Shown in pieces: positions 63,815 through 64,000 of a DNA stretch of 64,000 nucleotides. The stretch's first letter is position 1, and each line of letters starts with the position of its first letter. Origin of the DNA: an uncultured Pelagibacteraceae bacterium (GTDB lineage Bacteria; Pseudomonadota; Alphaproteobacteria; Pelagibacterales; Pelagibacteraceae); assembly GCA_902563575.1 (NCBI GenBank), contig CACEXV010000001.1:1-64000 (forward strand), given 5' to 3'. The position numbers and the translations under genes are program-made. The notes beneath the pieces are model-generated. The model made no database searches, was not told the DNA's origin, and saw only the letters and a list, made by a program, of their open reading frames with translations.

Positions 63815-64000
63815 TGAAAATAAAGTCAATCAAAGCAATTACTTTGGGTATGCCATTTAGCCATGGTGGAAAAAAAGTTATTTTTCACGGTAAAGAATGG
63901 AAAAGATTAGAGTTTAATTTGGTTAAAATTGAAACAGACAAAGGTATCACTGGTTGGGGTGAAGCCTTTGGTTATACGAGTTGGAAGGCTGTAAAAATTG
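63814..64000 (+). CDS. Enolase-superfamily (mandelate racemase/muconate-lactonizing type) enzyme, partial
   Basis: Only the first 62 codons lie in the window. The visible part has the N-terminal capping-domain pattern of the family: KIKSIKAITLGMPF, then EFNLVKIETDKGITGWGEAFGY near 33-54, where VxIxTDxGxxGWGE is characteristic. These enzymes abstract a proton next to a carboxylate. The catalytic residues lie past the edge. It is co-transcribed with the crotonase gene. Confidence 0.8.
   Translation, partial: MKIKSIKAITLGMPFSHGGKKVIFHGKEWKRLEFNLVKIETDKGITGWGEAFGYTSWKAVKI

Noticed and set aside
1-64000. CRISPR arrays, insertion sequences, prophage genes, rRNA
   Set aside because: No regularly spaced repeats, transposase or integrase motifs, or rRNA-like sequence were seen; short A/T homopolymer runs are a composition effect.

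Overview
The window looks like a piece of chromosome from a SAR11-type alphaproteobacterium (Pelagibacterales, 'Candidatus Pelagibacter' or a close relative). The DNA is very AT-rich and the proteins are rich in Lys, Asn and Ile. Genes are packed with TAATG/ATGA overlaps, convergent genes touch or overlap at their 3' ends, and no intergenic gap reaches 300 bases. Gene order is alphaproteobacterial (dgt-argS-x-nagZ-scpA-scpB-tatABC-serS and yajC-secD-secF, with erpA-xthA alongside). No rRNA, CRISPR array, transposase, integrase or prophage gene was found. The assignment rests on gene content and order, not on a database search.

Layout. 1-10.2 kb is core housekeeping: a partial lytic transglycosylase, tRNA-Ser, sdhE, recG, a DUF502 protein, a Tat-type M48 lipoprotein peptidase, a 54-residue membrane protein, tRNA-Lys, tgt, a cyclophilin, coaD, gyrA and ssb. 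10.2-25.6 kb holds uvrA, a PuuD-like membrane protein, secF-secD-yajC, serS, tatC-tatB-tatA, scpB-scpA, nagZ, a short protein of unknown function, argS, dgt, erpA and xthA. 25.6-31.2 kb has a manC-type enzyme, ilvD and valS. 31.2-37.4 kb is a sugar ABC transporter with a GH63/MGH1-type glycoside hydrolase. 37.4-44.8 kb carries tRNA-Cys, tRNA-Asn, an Xre regulator, a DUF6134-type protein, cysK, the aapJQMP amino-acid transporter and a cis-CaaD-like tautomerase. 44.8-49.3 kb has trmB, gshB, gshA, a PQQ-type sugar dehydrogenase, a DUF4396-like protein and tRNA-Arg. 49.3-53.3 kb is a Fe(III) ABC operon behind a perfect Fur box. 53.3-64 kb is a divergent cluster: a HAAT/Liv-type transporter split over two strands, with an exporter, a PhyH dioxygenase, a ketopantoate-reductase-like enzyme, an acyl-CoA ligase, a MenB/BadI-like crotonase and the start of an enolase-superfamily gene.

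How the genes work together. The second half is dominated by four high-affinity ABC uptake systems, each with its own periplasmic binding protein, which fits an oligotroph living on dissolved organic matter. In three of the four, a strong stem-loop lies between the binding-protein gene and the first permease gene, which would give more binding protein than permease. Two systems are linked to enzymes that suggest their substrate: the sugar system to a glycosidase of the glucosyl/mannosylglycerate type, and the Liv-type system to CoA-activation and beta-oxidation-like enzymes.

Most worth a second look: a tRNA-guanine transglycosylase that has lost three of its four zinc ligands; a tautomerase with all six cis-CaaD catalytic residues at identical numbers; an unannotated 59-residue CxxC peptide inside the Fur-controlled iron operon; the binding-protein/permease hairpins; and the divergent Liv-catabolic cluster of unknown substrate.
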